DNA from: Chloroflexota bacterium
GTDB taxonomy: Bacteria > Chloroflexota > Anaerolineae > Anaerolineales > Anaerolineaceae
DNA: 6,070 nt
Assembly (NCBI GenBank): GCA_023406965.1
Contig: JAEXTI010000368.1
Coordinates: 1 to 6,070, forward strand
Direction of reading: 5' to 3'
Made by a program: the position numbers and the translations under genes. Below are positions 1 through 4,745 of this stretch, in pieces. The notes under the pieces were generated by a model that did not search any database, had not been told where the DNA came from, and saw only the letters and a list, made by a program, of their open reading frames with translations. Position 1 is the stretch's first letter; each line of letters begins with the position of its first letter.

Positions 1-297
1 CCGGTTGAAGAGATCTTCGCGATGAACGAGTCGGGCATGGGATGGGGTCTGATCAAGCAGACGCTGGAGCCGAAAGCCAGCAAGACGCCGGATGACACGA
101 AGACTCCCAAACCTACCAGCACGCTCAAGCCGAGCAAGACTCCTGAGCCTACCAAGACACTGAAACCAACCAGCACGCCCAAGCCGACCGATGAGCCCAA
201 GCCTACCAAGGAAGAGAAACCGACGGATGAGCCCAAGCCAACGAAGGAAGAAAAGCCTACGGATGAGCCCAAGCCTACCAAGGATAAAGACGATTAG
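1..297 (+). CDS. C-terminal end of an unidentified protein with a Lys/Pro/Thr hexapeptide-repeat tail (5' partial)
   Basis: The frame is open from the first base of the window to the TAG at 295-297, so the true start lies upstream; the ATG at 22 is probably internal. The visible 98 residues begin with a short folded-looking stretch, PVEEIFAMNESGMGWGLIKQ. A low-complexity tail of about 70 residues follows, made of Lys, Pro, Thr, Asp and Glu. From memory, the 'GMGWG.I' phrase resembles a motif repeated in small hypothetical secreted proteins of Anaerolineae; this is recollection, not a search result. The tail is hydrophilic with no membrane segment, cell-wall sorting motif or cysteine. It could be an extended spacer or a surface-exposed disordered tail. 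The late units alternate acidic and basic residues (DEP then KEE). A terminator follows about 40 bases downstream, so this is the last gene of its transcription unit. The function is unknown. Confidence 0.75.
   Translation, partial: PVEEIFAMNESGMGWGLIKQTLEPKASKTPDDTKTPKPTSTLKPSKTPEPTKTLKPTSTPKPTDEPKPTKEEKPTDEPKPTKEEKPTDEPKPTKDKDD
109..288 (+). repeat. Ten in-frame 18-bp units encoding KPTxxx hexapeptides
   Basis: Ten consecutive hexapeptide units read KPTSTL, KPSKTP, EPTKTL, KPTSTP, KPTDEP, KPTKEE, KPTDEP, KPTKEE, KPTDEP, KPTKDK. The first four are rich in Ser/Thr. The last six form a 12-residue super-repeat (36 bp) alternating DEP and KEE-type units, with three near-identical copies at 187-294. 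Synonymous differences between copies (for example AAGCCTACC versus AAGCCAACG) suggest the array is not brand new. Copy number is likely to vary between strains. Confidence 0.9.
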
Positions 298-335
298 GCT
301 CGGGTGATTCATTTTTTCAATCGATCGATTTTCCC

Positions 336-368
336 CCCCCCGCGTTTCACAACCGGGGGGTTCTTTTT
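336..368 (+). terminator. Intrinsic terminator of the repeat-tail gene
   Basis: CCCCCCG at 336-342 pairs with CGGGGGG at 354-360, giving a 7-bp all-G/C stem with an 11-base loop. It is followed directly by TTCTTTTT at 361-368. It lies about 40 bases past the stop at 297 and points the same way, so it fits a Rho-independent terminator. The C run is nine long (333-341), so the pairing register could slip. Confidence 0.8.
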
Positions 369-394
369 AACCTTTGAACCAAAGGTGGTAGAAA

Positions 395-451
395 TCCGAA
401 TTGGAGGTATTTATGGGGTGCGAAGCACCCCATAAATACCTCCAATTCGGA
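395..451. repeat. 27-bp perfect hairpin (intergenic palindromic repeat, copy 1)
   Basis: Arms 395-421 and 425-451 are perfect reverse complements around a GAA loop. The apex reads GCGAAGC (420-426), a sequence known to form an unusually stable DNA mini-hairpin. It is too long and too A/T-containing to look like a usual terminator stem, and the nearest T run (462-468) starts ten bases after the stem. The last 24 bases of the left arm match the hairpin at 2827-2877 at 19 of 24 positions, with every difference compensated in the opposite arm. It is therefore a member of a dispersed repeat family. It could act as a REP-like palindromic element, as an RNA hairpin in a leader or readthrough transcript, or as a cruciform. 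No transposase gene is present here. Confidence 0.85.
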
Positions 452-467
452 AACATCTCTCTTTTTT

Positions 468-476
468 TGATAGAAT
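468..476 (+). promoter_or_regulatory. Possible extended -10 promoter giving a leaderless mRNA
   Basis: TG at 468-469, one base, then TAGAAT at 471-476 matches an extended -10 element (TGnTATAAT) at five of six hexamer positions. It is preceded by a run of seven T. The expected transcription start, about seven bases after the hexamer, falls on the ATG at 483. No -35 hexamer is visible at the right distance, where the hairpin arm ends. GAAGG at 477-481 is too close to the ATG to serve as a ribosome binding site. This is inference from pattern only. Confidence 0.35.
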
Positions 477-482
477 GAAGGC

Positions 483-1214
483 ATGGCATTTGCATTGACG
501 ATAGCGAAACTGGAAGAAGCGATGCGGCAGCCGGGCTGCCCGGTGTGCCGCATCAGCCGGGCGGCCGCCGAGCGTGGAATTGATGCTTTCTTGTGGGAGA
601 ATGTCAATGATATTCCCACCCGCCAGCCAATCATCGACGCTTACGGCTTTTGTGGGGAGCATACCCGCTTGCTGGTAGCCATCGAGATGTCGAACAGTGG
701 GCCGGTGCTGGGGGTGAATATTATCTATGAGCATTTGGGCAGGCTGGTGAGCGGGGAATTGAAGCGCGCCGGCTGGTCACAGAAGATGGGCAATTGGCTG
801 CGACGGGCGACTTCGCGGGGCCTGCTAACGCCGAAGAAGCGCTGTCCGGCTTGTGTTACGGTGGAAGAGACCGCTCGCAATCAACTGGCGGTGTTGTTCG
901 AAGAGTTGGAAGCGGAACACGAGGGGACGTCCAGTGCTTACCGCGGCTCGGATGGACTTTGCCTGGATCATGTGCGTCAGGGACTGGAATTGTATGCTGG
1001 ACAATATCCGCACGGAGCAGCCTGGCTGGTGGAAGAGACTACCATGCGCCTGGAGCGTCAAAGCGAGCGCATGAAAGAATATATCCGCAAGAACAATTGG
1101 GAATACCGCGCTGAGAAAATTACACCGGAGGAGGCGGCCGCCTGGCGGAAGACTCTGACGTTCTTCACCGGTTTGCCTGGCGAGCGTTTTACGTTTACGA
1201 AGGATGAGTTTTGA
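483..1214 (+). CDS. DUF6062-like protein with two CPxC...CxxH zinc-site-like modules
   Basis: This is a soluble 243-residue protein with no signal peptide or membrane segment. It holds two similar modules: CPVC at residues 19-22 paired with CGEH at 57-60, and CPAC at 121-124 paired with CLDH at 160-163. The spacing is 34 residues in the first and 35 in the second. Each second half reads G-[FL]-C-x-[ED]-H-x-R, so an internal duplication is likely. Each set of three Cys and one His could bind one zinc ion. I recognise the pattern as the DUF6062 family of Chloroflexota and Firmicutes; no biochemical role is known to me. The start is limited by an in-frame TAG at 471-473. ATG 483 keeps the helix before the first CPxC; ATG 522 has a better-placed GGAAG upstream and is an alternative. 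The gene is convergent with the rhomboid-like gene and appears monocistronic. Confidence 0.8.
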   Translation: MAFALTIAKLEEAMRQPGCPVCRISRAAAERGIDAFLWENVNDIPTRQPIIDAYGFCGEHTRLLVAIEMSNSGPVLGVNIIYEHLGRLVSGELKRAGWSQKMGNWLRRATSRGLLTPKKRCPACVTVEETARNQLAVLFEELEAEHEGTSSAYRGSDGLCLDHVRQGLELYAGQYPHGAAWLVEETTMRLERQSERMKEYIRKNNWEYRAEKITPEEAAAWRKTLTFFTGLPGERFTFTKDEF

Positions 1215-1229
1215 GAGAGCCGTAAGCTG

Positions 1230-1250
1230 TCAGCCTTCAGCCTTTAGCTT
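1230..1250 (+). repeat. Short heptamer direct repeat in a convergent intergenic gap
   Basis: TCAGCCT occurs twice back to back (1230-1236, 1237-1243), followed by the related TTAGCTT (1244-1250). This is a small tandem repeat just past the stop at 1214. Similar CAGCCTTCAGC strings occur in intergenic DNA of several bacteria, but nothing here shows a function. Confidence 0.4.
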
Positions 1251-1307
1251 CAGATTCGGATGAAGGAGGGCGTGGGGAACTGCGTTACCATTGAGCACAA
1301 TCTCGTC

Positions 1308-1331
1308 TCTCCCTGGATGATTGGAGGGAGA
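1308..1331. terminator. Weak hairpin between convergent genes, possible terminator
   Basis: TCTCCCT (1308-1314) pairs with AGGGAGA (1325-1331) around a 10-base loop, in the 127-base gap between two convergent genes. It is placed where a bidirectional terminator would be expected. Neither strand has a T run after the stem, so it may only slow polymerase or mark the mRNA 3' end. The rest of the gap holds nothing I can identify beyond the short heptamer repeat. Confidence 0.25.
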
Positions 1332-1341
1332 AAACCGTGGG

Positions 1342-2100
1342 TCAGATGGTGAGGAATTTGATCGCCACCAGGAGAGCCAGCAGGACGGTCATGGATGCGG
1401 CAACAATGAGCACACGCCGGGGTGAAGTTTTGTCGACGATCTGGAAAGCGGGCACGGCCGGGCGGACGCTGAGCTTTGGCCCGGCCAGCCAGGCGAAAAC
1501 TGTTCCGCCGACCATGCCACCCAGGTTGCCCATGTTATCCATGCCGGGCATGAGGCCCAGGAGCAGGTTGACAATGATGAAAATGATGGCGGTATTGACC
1601 AGTGAGCGGGAACGAGATCCAAACAGGAAGCGATTTTGATCGATGAACAGGGTTTGGGCGGCCAGCAGGCCCATCAATCCCGACCCGGCTCCGGCAGAAG
1701 AAAGGTCGGTGGCGATGAAGGCGGTGATGTTTCCAGCGAGCACCGAAAGAACGAACAAGGCGGTCAGGCGCAGATGCCCATAAAAGCGTTCCAGGCCTTT
1801 GCCAAATACATACAAAACATAGAGGTTGAAGGCGATTGGCAAGAAGGAAGCATGGATGAAAGCCGGGGTGAGAAAGCGCCAGATTTGCCCTTTGAGGATT
1901 TCGGCGTTGCTGCGCTGCAGGGTGAGAAACATCCATTCGTGCCCGAGGGCATAGCGCTGGATGATGTGCGCAAAGAAAACCAGACCAATGAGCACCATGA
2001 GAGCATAGGTCACCCAGGGCTTGAGGGTGGGAAGTTGAACGGCGACTTGTTCGGTGCGTATGCGGCCCAGGGGTGTGGGCTCGCCGGGGGCTTCGGTCAC
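1342..2100 (-). CDS. Rhomboid-like membrane protein, probably a pseudoprotease
   Basis: The 252-residue protein has about seven hydrophobic segments (near 28-47, 80-100, 111-131, 135-153, 168-186, 190-207, 230-250). Rhomboid fold signatures are present: WR at 74-75 in the first loop, HASF and FN at 83-92, LERFYG at 103-108, and a GGMVGG helix at 194-199. Rhomboids are intramembrane serine proteases using a Ser-His pair. Here the usual DNxxHLGG reads DNMGNLGG, so the catalytic His is Asn192. The usual GASGxxxG reads GAGSGLMG, so Ser140 is one place off. The second His of the HxxxxHxxxN motif is Pro88, while Asn92 is kept. The protein therefore probably lacks peptidase activity but may bind membrane substrates. 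The start is GTG at 2100, overlapping the gmk stop as GTGA, with AAGG about eight bases upstream (inside gmk). Translational coupling to gmk is likely. Confidence 0.85.
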   Translation of the reverse strand: MTEAPGEPTPLGRIRTEQVAVQLPTLKPWVTYALMVLIGLVFFAHIIQRYALGHEWMFLTLQRSNAEILKGQIWRFLTPAFIHASFLPIAFNLYVLYVFGKGLERFYGHLRLTALFVLSVLAGNITAFIATDLSSAGAGSGLMGLLAAQTLFIDQNRFLFGSRSRSLVNTAIIFIIVNLLLGLMPGMDNMGNLGGMVGGTVFAWLAGPKLSVRPAVPAFQIVDKTSPRRVLIVAASMTVLLALLVAIKFLTI

Positions 2101-2720
2101 AGACAGACCTTGCGGGGCTCCACGCGGTGATGCTCGGCGTCGATGATGGCGATGATGGTGTTTACGGCCTCATCCAGGCGGTCATGGGCGTTCACTACCA
2201 CATAGTCGAACTTGGCCAGATGTTCCAGCTCGCTGCGAGCGGTTTGGATGCGAATGGCCAGGCTTTCGGTTGTCTCGGTTTTGCGGGCGCGCAGGCGTTC
2301 CAGCCATTCGGCCTCGTTAGAAGGGATCAAGTAAATGAGCACGGCTTCGGGGCACAGGCGGCGGAGGGTATCGGCGCCCTGCACGTCCACGCGCAGGATC
2401 ACGTCAGTGCCGGTGGCGAGGGCCTGGCGGATTTGGGAGCGGGGAATGCCTTTATAGTCTTCGTACACCAGGGCGTATTCGAGGAACTCGTCTTCGGCGA
2501 TCAACCGCTCGAAGTTTTCGCGAGTATTGAAGAAGTAATCGACACCTTCCACCTCGCCTTGGCGCGGTGCACGGCTGGTCATGGTAACGACGAAATGAAA
2601 GCTAAGGTCGCGGGCTTTGAGCGCCTTAACCACAGCATCTTTGCCTACCCCGGAAGGGCCGGAGATGACAACCATTAATGGCTGGGGATGGTATAGATCG
2701 AAGGAAAGGTTTTCTTCCAC
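2097..2720 (-). CDS. gmk: Guanylate kinase
   Basis: This cytosolic enzyme phosphorylates GMP to GDP with ATP, an essential step in purine nucleotide recycling. The 207-residue length is normal. The P-loop GPSGVGKD is at residues 21-28. The GMP-binding segment TSRAPRQGEVEGVDYFF is at 48-64, FLEYALVYEDYKGIP at 79-93, and ILRVDVQGA at 108-116 (usually ILEIDVQGA, so Arg110 replaces the common acidic residue). The R-rich lid and the VVVNAHDRLDEAV stretch follow. The chosen start is GTG at 2720, with AAAAGGAG about 11 bases upstream on the minus strand. It leaves about 15 residues before the first core strand, including 'HPQPL', which I recall from Anaerolineae homologs. A later start at Met16 would remove that segment. 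The gene is first in a two-gene unit with the rhomboid-like gene, not followed by rpoZ as in many bacteria. Confidence 0.95.
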   Translation of the reverse strand: MEENLSFDLYHPQPLMVVISGPSGVGKDAVVKALKARDLSFHFVVTMTSRAPRQGEVEGVDYFFNTRENFERLIAEDEFLEYALVYEDYKGIPRSQIRQALATGTDVILRVDVQGADTLRRLCPEAVLIYLIPSNEAEWLERLRARKTETTESLAIRIQTARSELEHLAKFDYVVVNAHDRLDEAVNTIIAIIDAEHHRVEPRKVCL

Positions 2721-2762
2721 CGGCCGCAGGGCTCCTTTTGTGGGGTTGGCTATTCCAATGTC

Positions 2763-2790
2763 TTTACGCCAGAATTGGTTTGATTATAAT
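2763..2790 (+). promoter_or_regulatory. Candidate promoter for the zinc-ribbon gene, with a symmetric -10 box
   Basis: TTTACG (2763-2768), a 16-base spacer and a perfect TATAAT (2785-2790) form a plausible sigma-70-type promoter. The predicted transcript start is near 2797, giving a leader of about 145 bases that contains the second hairpin repeat. The -10 lies within ATTATAAT (2783-2790), so the minus strand also reads TATAAT (2783-2788), facing gmk. I see no convincing -35 for that direction. Confidence 0.5.
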
Positions 2791-2826
2791 TGAAAAGGTA
2801 TCTACTCAGAGAGTGAATAAGCTCCC

Positions 2827-2877
2827 GATTTTGAGGTAGATATGGGTTGCTTTGCAACCCATATCTACCTCAAAATC
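2827..2877. repeat. 24-bp perfect hairpin (intergenic palindromic repeat, copy 2)
   Basis: Arms 2827-2850 and 2854-2877 are perfect reverse complements around a TTT loop; after one C/A mismatch, two more pairs can form outside. The left arm matches the copy at 395-451 at 19 of 24 positions. The changes A/T, G/T, T/G, T/A and G/T (copy 1/copy 2) are each balanced on the other arm. It sits in the predicted leader of the zinc-ribbon gene, 63 bases before its ATG, with no T run after it. An ATG inside the hairpin (2842) is in frame with the downstream gene and could be wrongly taken as its start. Confidence 0.85.
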
Positions 2878-2931
2878 AGGCCTTTTCCAGCTCTGCTGAA
2901 TAGAACCCTGAAAAGTACAGATTTATCGCCT

Positions 2932-2938
2932 GGAGGAG
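2932..2938 (+). promoter_or_regulatory. Shine-Dalgarno deciding the zinc-ribbon start
   Basis: GGAGGAG sits two to five bases before ATG 2941 and is the strongest ribosome binding site in the window. It supports ATG 2941 over the in-frame ATG at 2842, which lies inside a hairpin repeat. Confidence 0.8.
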
Positions 2939-2940
2939 TT

Positions 2941-3342
2941 ATGCCGAATTACGAATACCGCTGTTTTGACTGCCGGAAGCGGTTTCTACTTTTCTTTACT
3001 TATGCTGAGTATGGCACGAAGCCGGCTGTTTGTCCGCACTGCAAGGGGACCAATGTGCAGCGCAAGATTGGCCGGGTGCGGGTGGCGCGCTCGGATGACA
3101 GCCGCATGGAAAGCCTGGCGGACCCTTCTAACCTGTCTGGGCTGGAAGACGACCCCCGCGCCCTGGGGCGGATGATGCGGGAGATGAGCAAAGAGACGGG
3201 CGAATCAATGGGCGCGGAGTTTGACGAGGTGGTGGAGCGCCTGGAAAAAGGCCAGTCGCCGGAAGACATCGAGCGCGAGCTGCCCGATTTGGGCGGTATG
3301 GCCGAAGGTGGCGGCGGGATGGATATGGGGGATGACTTCTAG
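2941..3342 (+). CDS. FmdB-family zinc-ribbon protein
   Basis: This is a 133-residue soluble protein. Its N-terminus MPNYEYRCFDC and the pair C8-x2-C11 with C31-x2-C34 match the FmdB/CxxC_CxxC zinc-ribbon family, a small metal-binding domain often annotated as a putative regulatory protein; its biochemical role is not established. After the ribbon comes a basic patch (QRKIGRVRVARS, about residues 40-51). An acidic helical region of about 60 residues follows, including RALGRMMREMSKETGESMGAEF. The C-terminus is Gly/Met/Asp-rich. This tail is longer than the usual short Ser-rich tail of the family. The start is set by the strong GGAGGAG just upstream and by the conserved family N-terminus; a frame extending to 2842 would add 33 residues read from a hairpin repeat and is unlikely. 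The gene ends in TAG overlapping the stop of the convergent metallopeptidase gene. Confidence 0.88.
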   Translation: MPNYEYRCFDCRKRFLLFFTYAEYGTKPAVCPHCKGTNVQRKIGRVRVARSDDSRMESLADPSNLSGLEDDPRALGRMMREMSKETGESMGAEFDEVVERLEKGQSPEDIERELPDLGGMAEGGGGMDMGDDF

Positions 3343-4619
3343 TTGATCAATTCCTGAAGCATCTCAAATGATGTTACCTTCGAGATGCGCCGCAGGAATT
3401 GGGCCAGCGAATCAGATTGGGCGCGCAGGGATTGCACGGCTGGGCCGACCGGGTCTTGACCGGCTGCGCCGCCGCTAGAGGGCGAGGCGTTATAGGCGCC
3501 GTGAAAGGCAAAATAGGCCTGGTTGAGTTTGCGGATCAGGTAGCCGTTTTCCCAGAAGAACTGGCGGCGCTGTTCCATGTAGGCTTCGGCTTCTTCGATC
3601 TTGCCCTCAGCCAGTAATTCATCGGCGCGGACGCGGGTGGTATGCATTTCGGCGCGAAAATCGAAGCGCGGAGGTTCAGGGGCCTCCTCGGCAGGTTTGT
3701 CCTGCTGCGGTGGAGCCGGCTCAACGGGCGCGGGCAAATATTCGGGGTAAAAGCGAGCAATGAAAGCGCGCCCTAACTCCTCTCCGGCGATGGTGGCGGT
3801 GGTCTCGTTGATCGTGCGCAGCTCGGGAGTCAGATCATAGCGGATGCCCAACGGCCGCAGGGTCAAGAAGTTGTGCGTCCACTCATGGGCCACCACTTCG
3901 GCCAGCCAGTTGATGTCGGTGGTGCTCATTACCATGGTGGGATAAACGCCCACGCCGCCGATTGGTTCCACCAGGGTGGAATCACCGAGGGATTGGGCCA
4001 CGGTATCTTCGATTTCGATGCGCTCTTCCAGGGTCAGGCCGGGGGTGAGGGAGATATTCGCATCCTGGCGGATGACATCGCGCGGGGAGACGATGAGCGC
4101 ATAGGGCAGGGGGGTGATTCGATAGAGCACCGGCGGGAGGGTTTGCCCAGCAGTGGTCAAACCGGCTTCATGAAGGATGTACTGCATTTGTTGCTGGAAA
4201 ACAGCTTCGGCCACGGGGCCAGACTGCTTTTCTCGCGCCAGCAACCGTTCCAGCTCGGCCTGCCTCTCTGCCGAGGCGGTCACCGGGTCGGAAATGTTTG
4301 GGTCGGAGTAGAGGATGGTGATCTCGTAGGATACTCGATTGATTTGCCCGATGAGTTCGAGGTGGTCAAGAACCACCTGGCGCTGTTGGTCGATGCTCAG
4401 GTAGCGAGGGATGGACAGGGCGGCATAATCAACTTTAAGAGCCAGTGCGTCGATCATCCAGTCGTCGTAAGCAAAGAGATTGTTACGCACCAGCGCTTGC
4501 ACCTGGCCAACTTTATTTGCAGGGGGGAGAAAGGAGGAGCCGCCTGATAGGAGCAGGGCGAGCATGAGGGTAAAAGTAATCCAGGCGGATTTTACGGCAG
4601 TGATGAGGTAAGCTCTCAT
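3339..4619 (-). CDS. Secreted or membrane-anchored HExxH zinc metallopeptidase-like protein
   Basis: The protein has 426 residues. It starts with a signal peptide or anchor: Arg/Lys in the first ten residues and a hydrophobic core at about 12-25, without a lipobox Cys. HEWTH at 245-249 is an HExxH zinc-peptidase motif, with His245 and His249 as ligands and Glu246 as catalyst. NETTA at 271-275 puts Glu272 23 residues after His249, a likely third ligand as in gluzincin-type enzymes. The HExxH...NExxA arrangement and the 'NQAYFAFHGAY' stretch (366-376) recall the putative aminopeptidase group COG4324, but I cannot assign a family firmly. A Pro/Glu-rich linker spans about 296-317. Before it, a charged helix rich in Glu/Arg lies at 115-132; after it, a charged helical stretch runs about 320-356. 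The substrate is unknown; it probably acts outside the cell or at the membrane face. ATG 4619 has no clear Shine-Dalgarno. It is divergent from the efflux adaptor gene. Confidence 0.75.
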   Translation of the reverse strand: MRAYLITAVKSAWITFTLMLALLLSGGSSFLPPANKVGQVQALVRNNLFAYDDWMIDALALKVDYAALSIPRYLSIDQQRQVVLDHLELIGQINRVSYEITILYSDPNISDPVTASAERQAELERLLAREKQSGPVAEAVFQQQMQYILHEAGLTTAGQTLPPVLYRITPLPYALIVSPRDVIRQDANISLTPGLTLEERIEIEDTVAQSLGDSTLVEPIGGVGVYPTMVMSTTDINWLAEVVAHEWTHNFLTLRPLGIRYDLTPELRTINETTATIAGEELGRAFIARFYPEYLPAPVEPAPPQQDKPAEEAPEPPRFDFRAEMHTTRVRADELLAEGKIEEAEAYMEQRRQFFWENGYLIRKLNQAYFAFHGAYNASPSSGGAAGQDPVGPAVQSLRAQSDSLAQFLRRISKVTSFEMLQELIN

Positions 4620-4663
4620 GGATGTCTCATGGTGTACAGTTAAAATATTTAAAACCTGCTTGG

Positions 4664-4669
4664 ATTATA
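4664..4669 (-). promoter_or_regulatory. Candidate -10 box for the metallopeptidase gene
   Basis: The minus strand reads a perfect TATAAT here, about 45 bases before the ATG at 4619, predicting a leader of roughly 35-40 bases. No good -35 hexamer is found 16-18 bases upstream, so activity may depend on an activator or on a different sigma factor. Confidence 0.35.
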
Positions 4670-4716
4670 CGCGAATCCGCGACCTTACAGAAGCTTATAC
4701 CTTTGACAAGGCTGCC

Positions 4717-4745
4717 TTGCAAATGGAGGGGCGGCAGGTTATGAT
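4717..4745 (+). promoter_or_regulatory. Candidate promoter for the efflux adaptor gene
   Basis: TTGCAA (4717-4722), a 17-base spacer and TATGAT (4740-4745) match -35/-10 elements at four and five of six positions. The predicted start near 4752 gives a leader of about 58 bases. A perfect TTGACA at 4703-4708 lies nearby but has no -10 at a suitable distance. The 190-base gap from 4620 to 4809 thus holds divergent promoters and otherwise nothing I recognise. Confidence 0.45.

Noticed and set aside
319..330. 12-base palindrome AATCGATCGATT as an operator
   Set aside because: It lies between a stop codon and its terminator, is short, and has no second copy in the window.
395..468. Hairpin 1 plus the T7 run as an intrinsic terminator
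   Set aside because: The T run begins ten bases after the stem, the stem is much longer than usual, and a proper terminator already lies at 336-368.
347..734. Minus-strand open frames of 95 and 107 codons
   Set aside because: They run through the terminator and hairpin and lie antisense to the DUF6062-like gene; no motif or ribosome site supports them.
1636..2130. Plus-strand open frame of 164 codons
   Set aside because: It is antisense to the rhomboid-like gene, which has clear membrane segments and family motifs.
2073..2678. Plus-strand open frame of 201 codons
   Set aside because: It is antisense to gmk, whose P-loop and GMP-binding motifs are unmistakable; the frame arises from codon bias.
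2842..2940. N-terminal extension of the zinc-ribbon gene starting MGCFATHIYLKI
   Set aside because: It is read from the hairpin repeat and spacer; the family N-terminus MPNYEYRC and a strong GGAGGAG mark ATG 2941 as the start.
3873..4547. Plus-strand open frame of 224 codons
   Set aside because: It is antisense to the metallopeptidase-like gene with signal peptide and HEWTH motif; its His/Gly-rich translation resembles no protein I know.
4703..4708. Perfect TTGACA as the -35 of the adaptor gene
   Set aside because: No -10-like hexamer lies 15-19 bases downstream; TTGCAA/TATGAT with 17-base spacing fits better.
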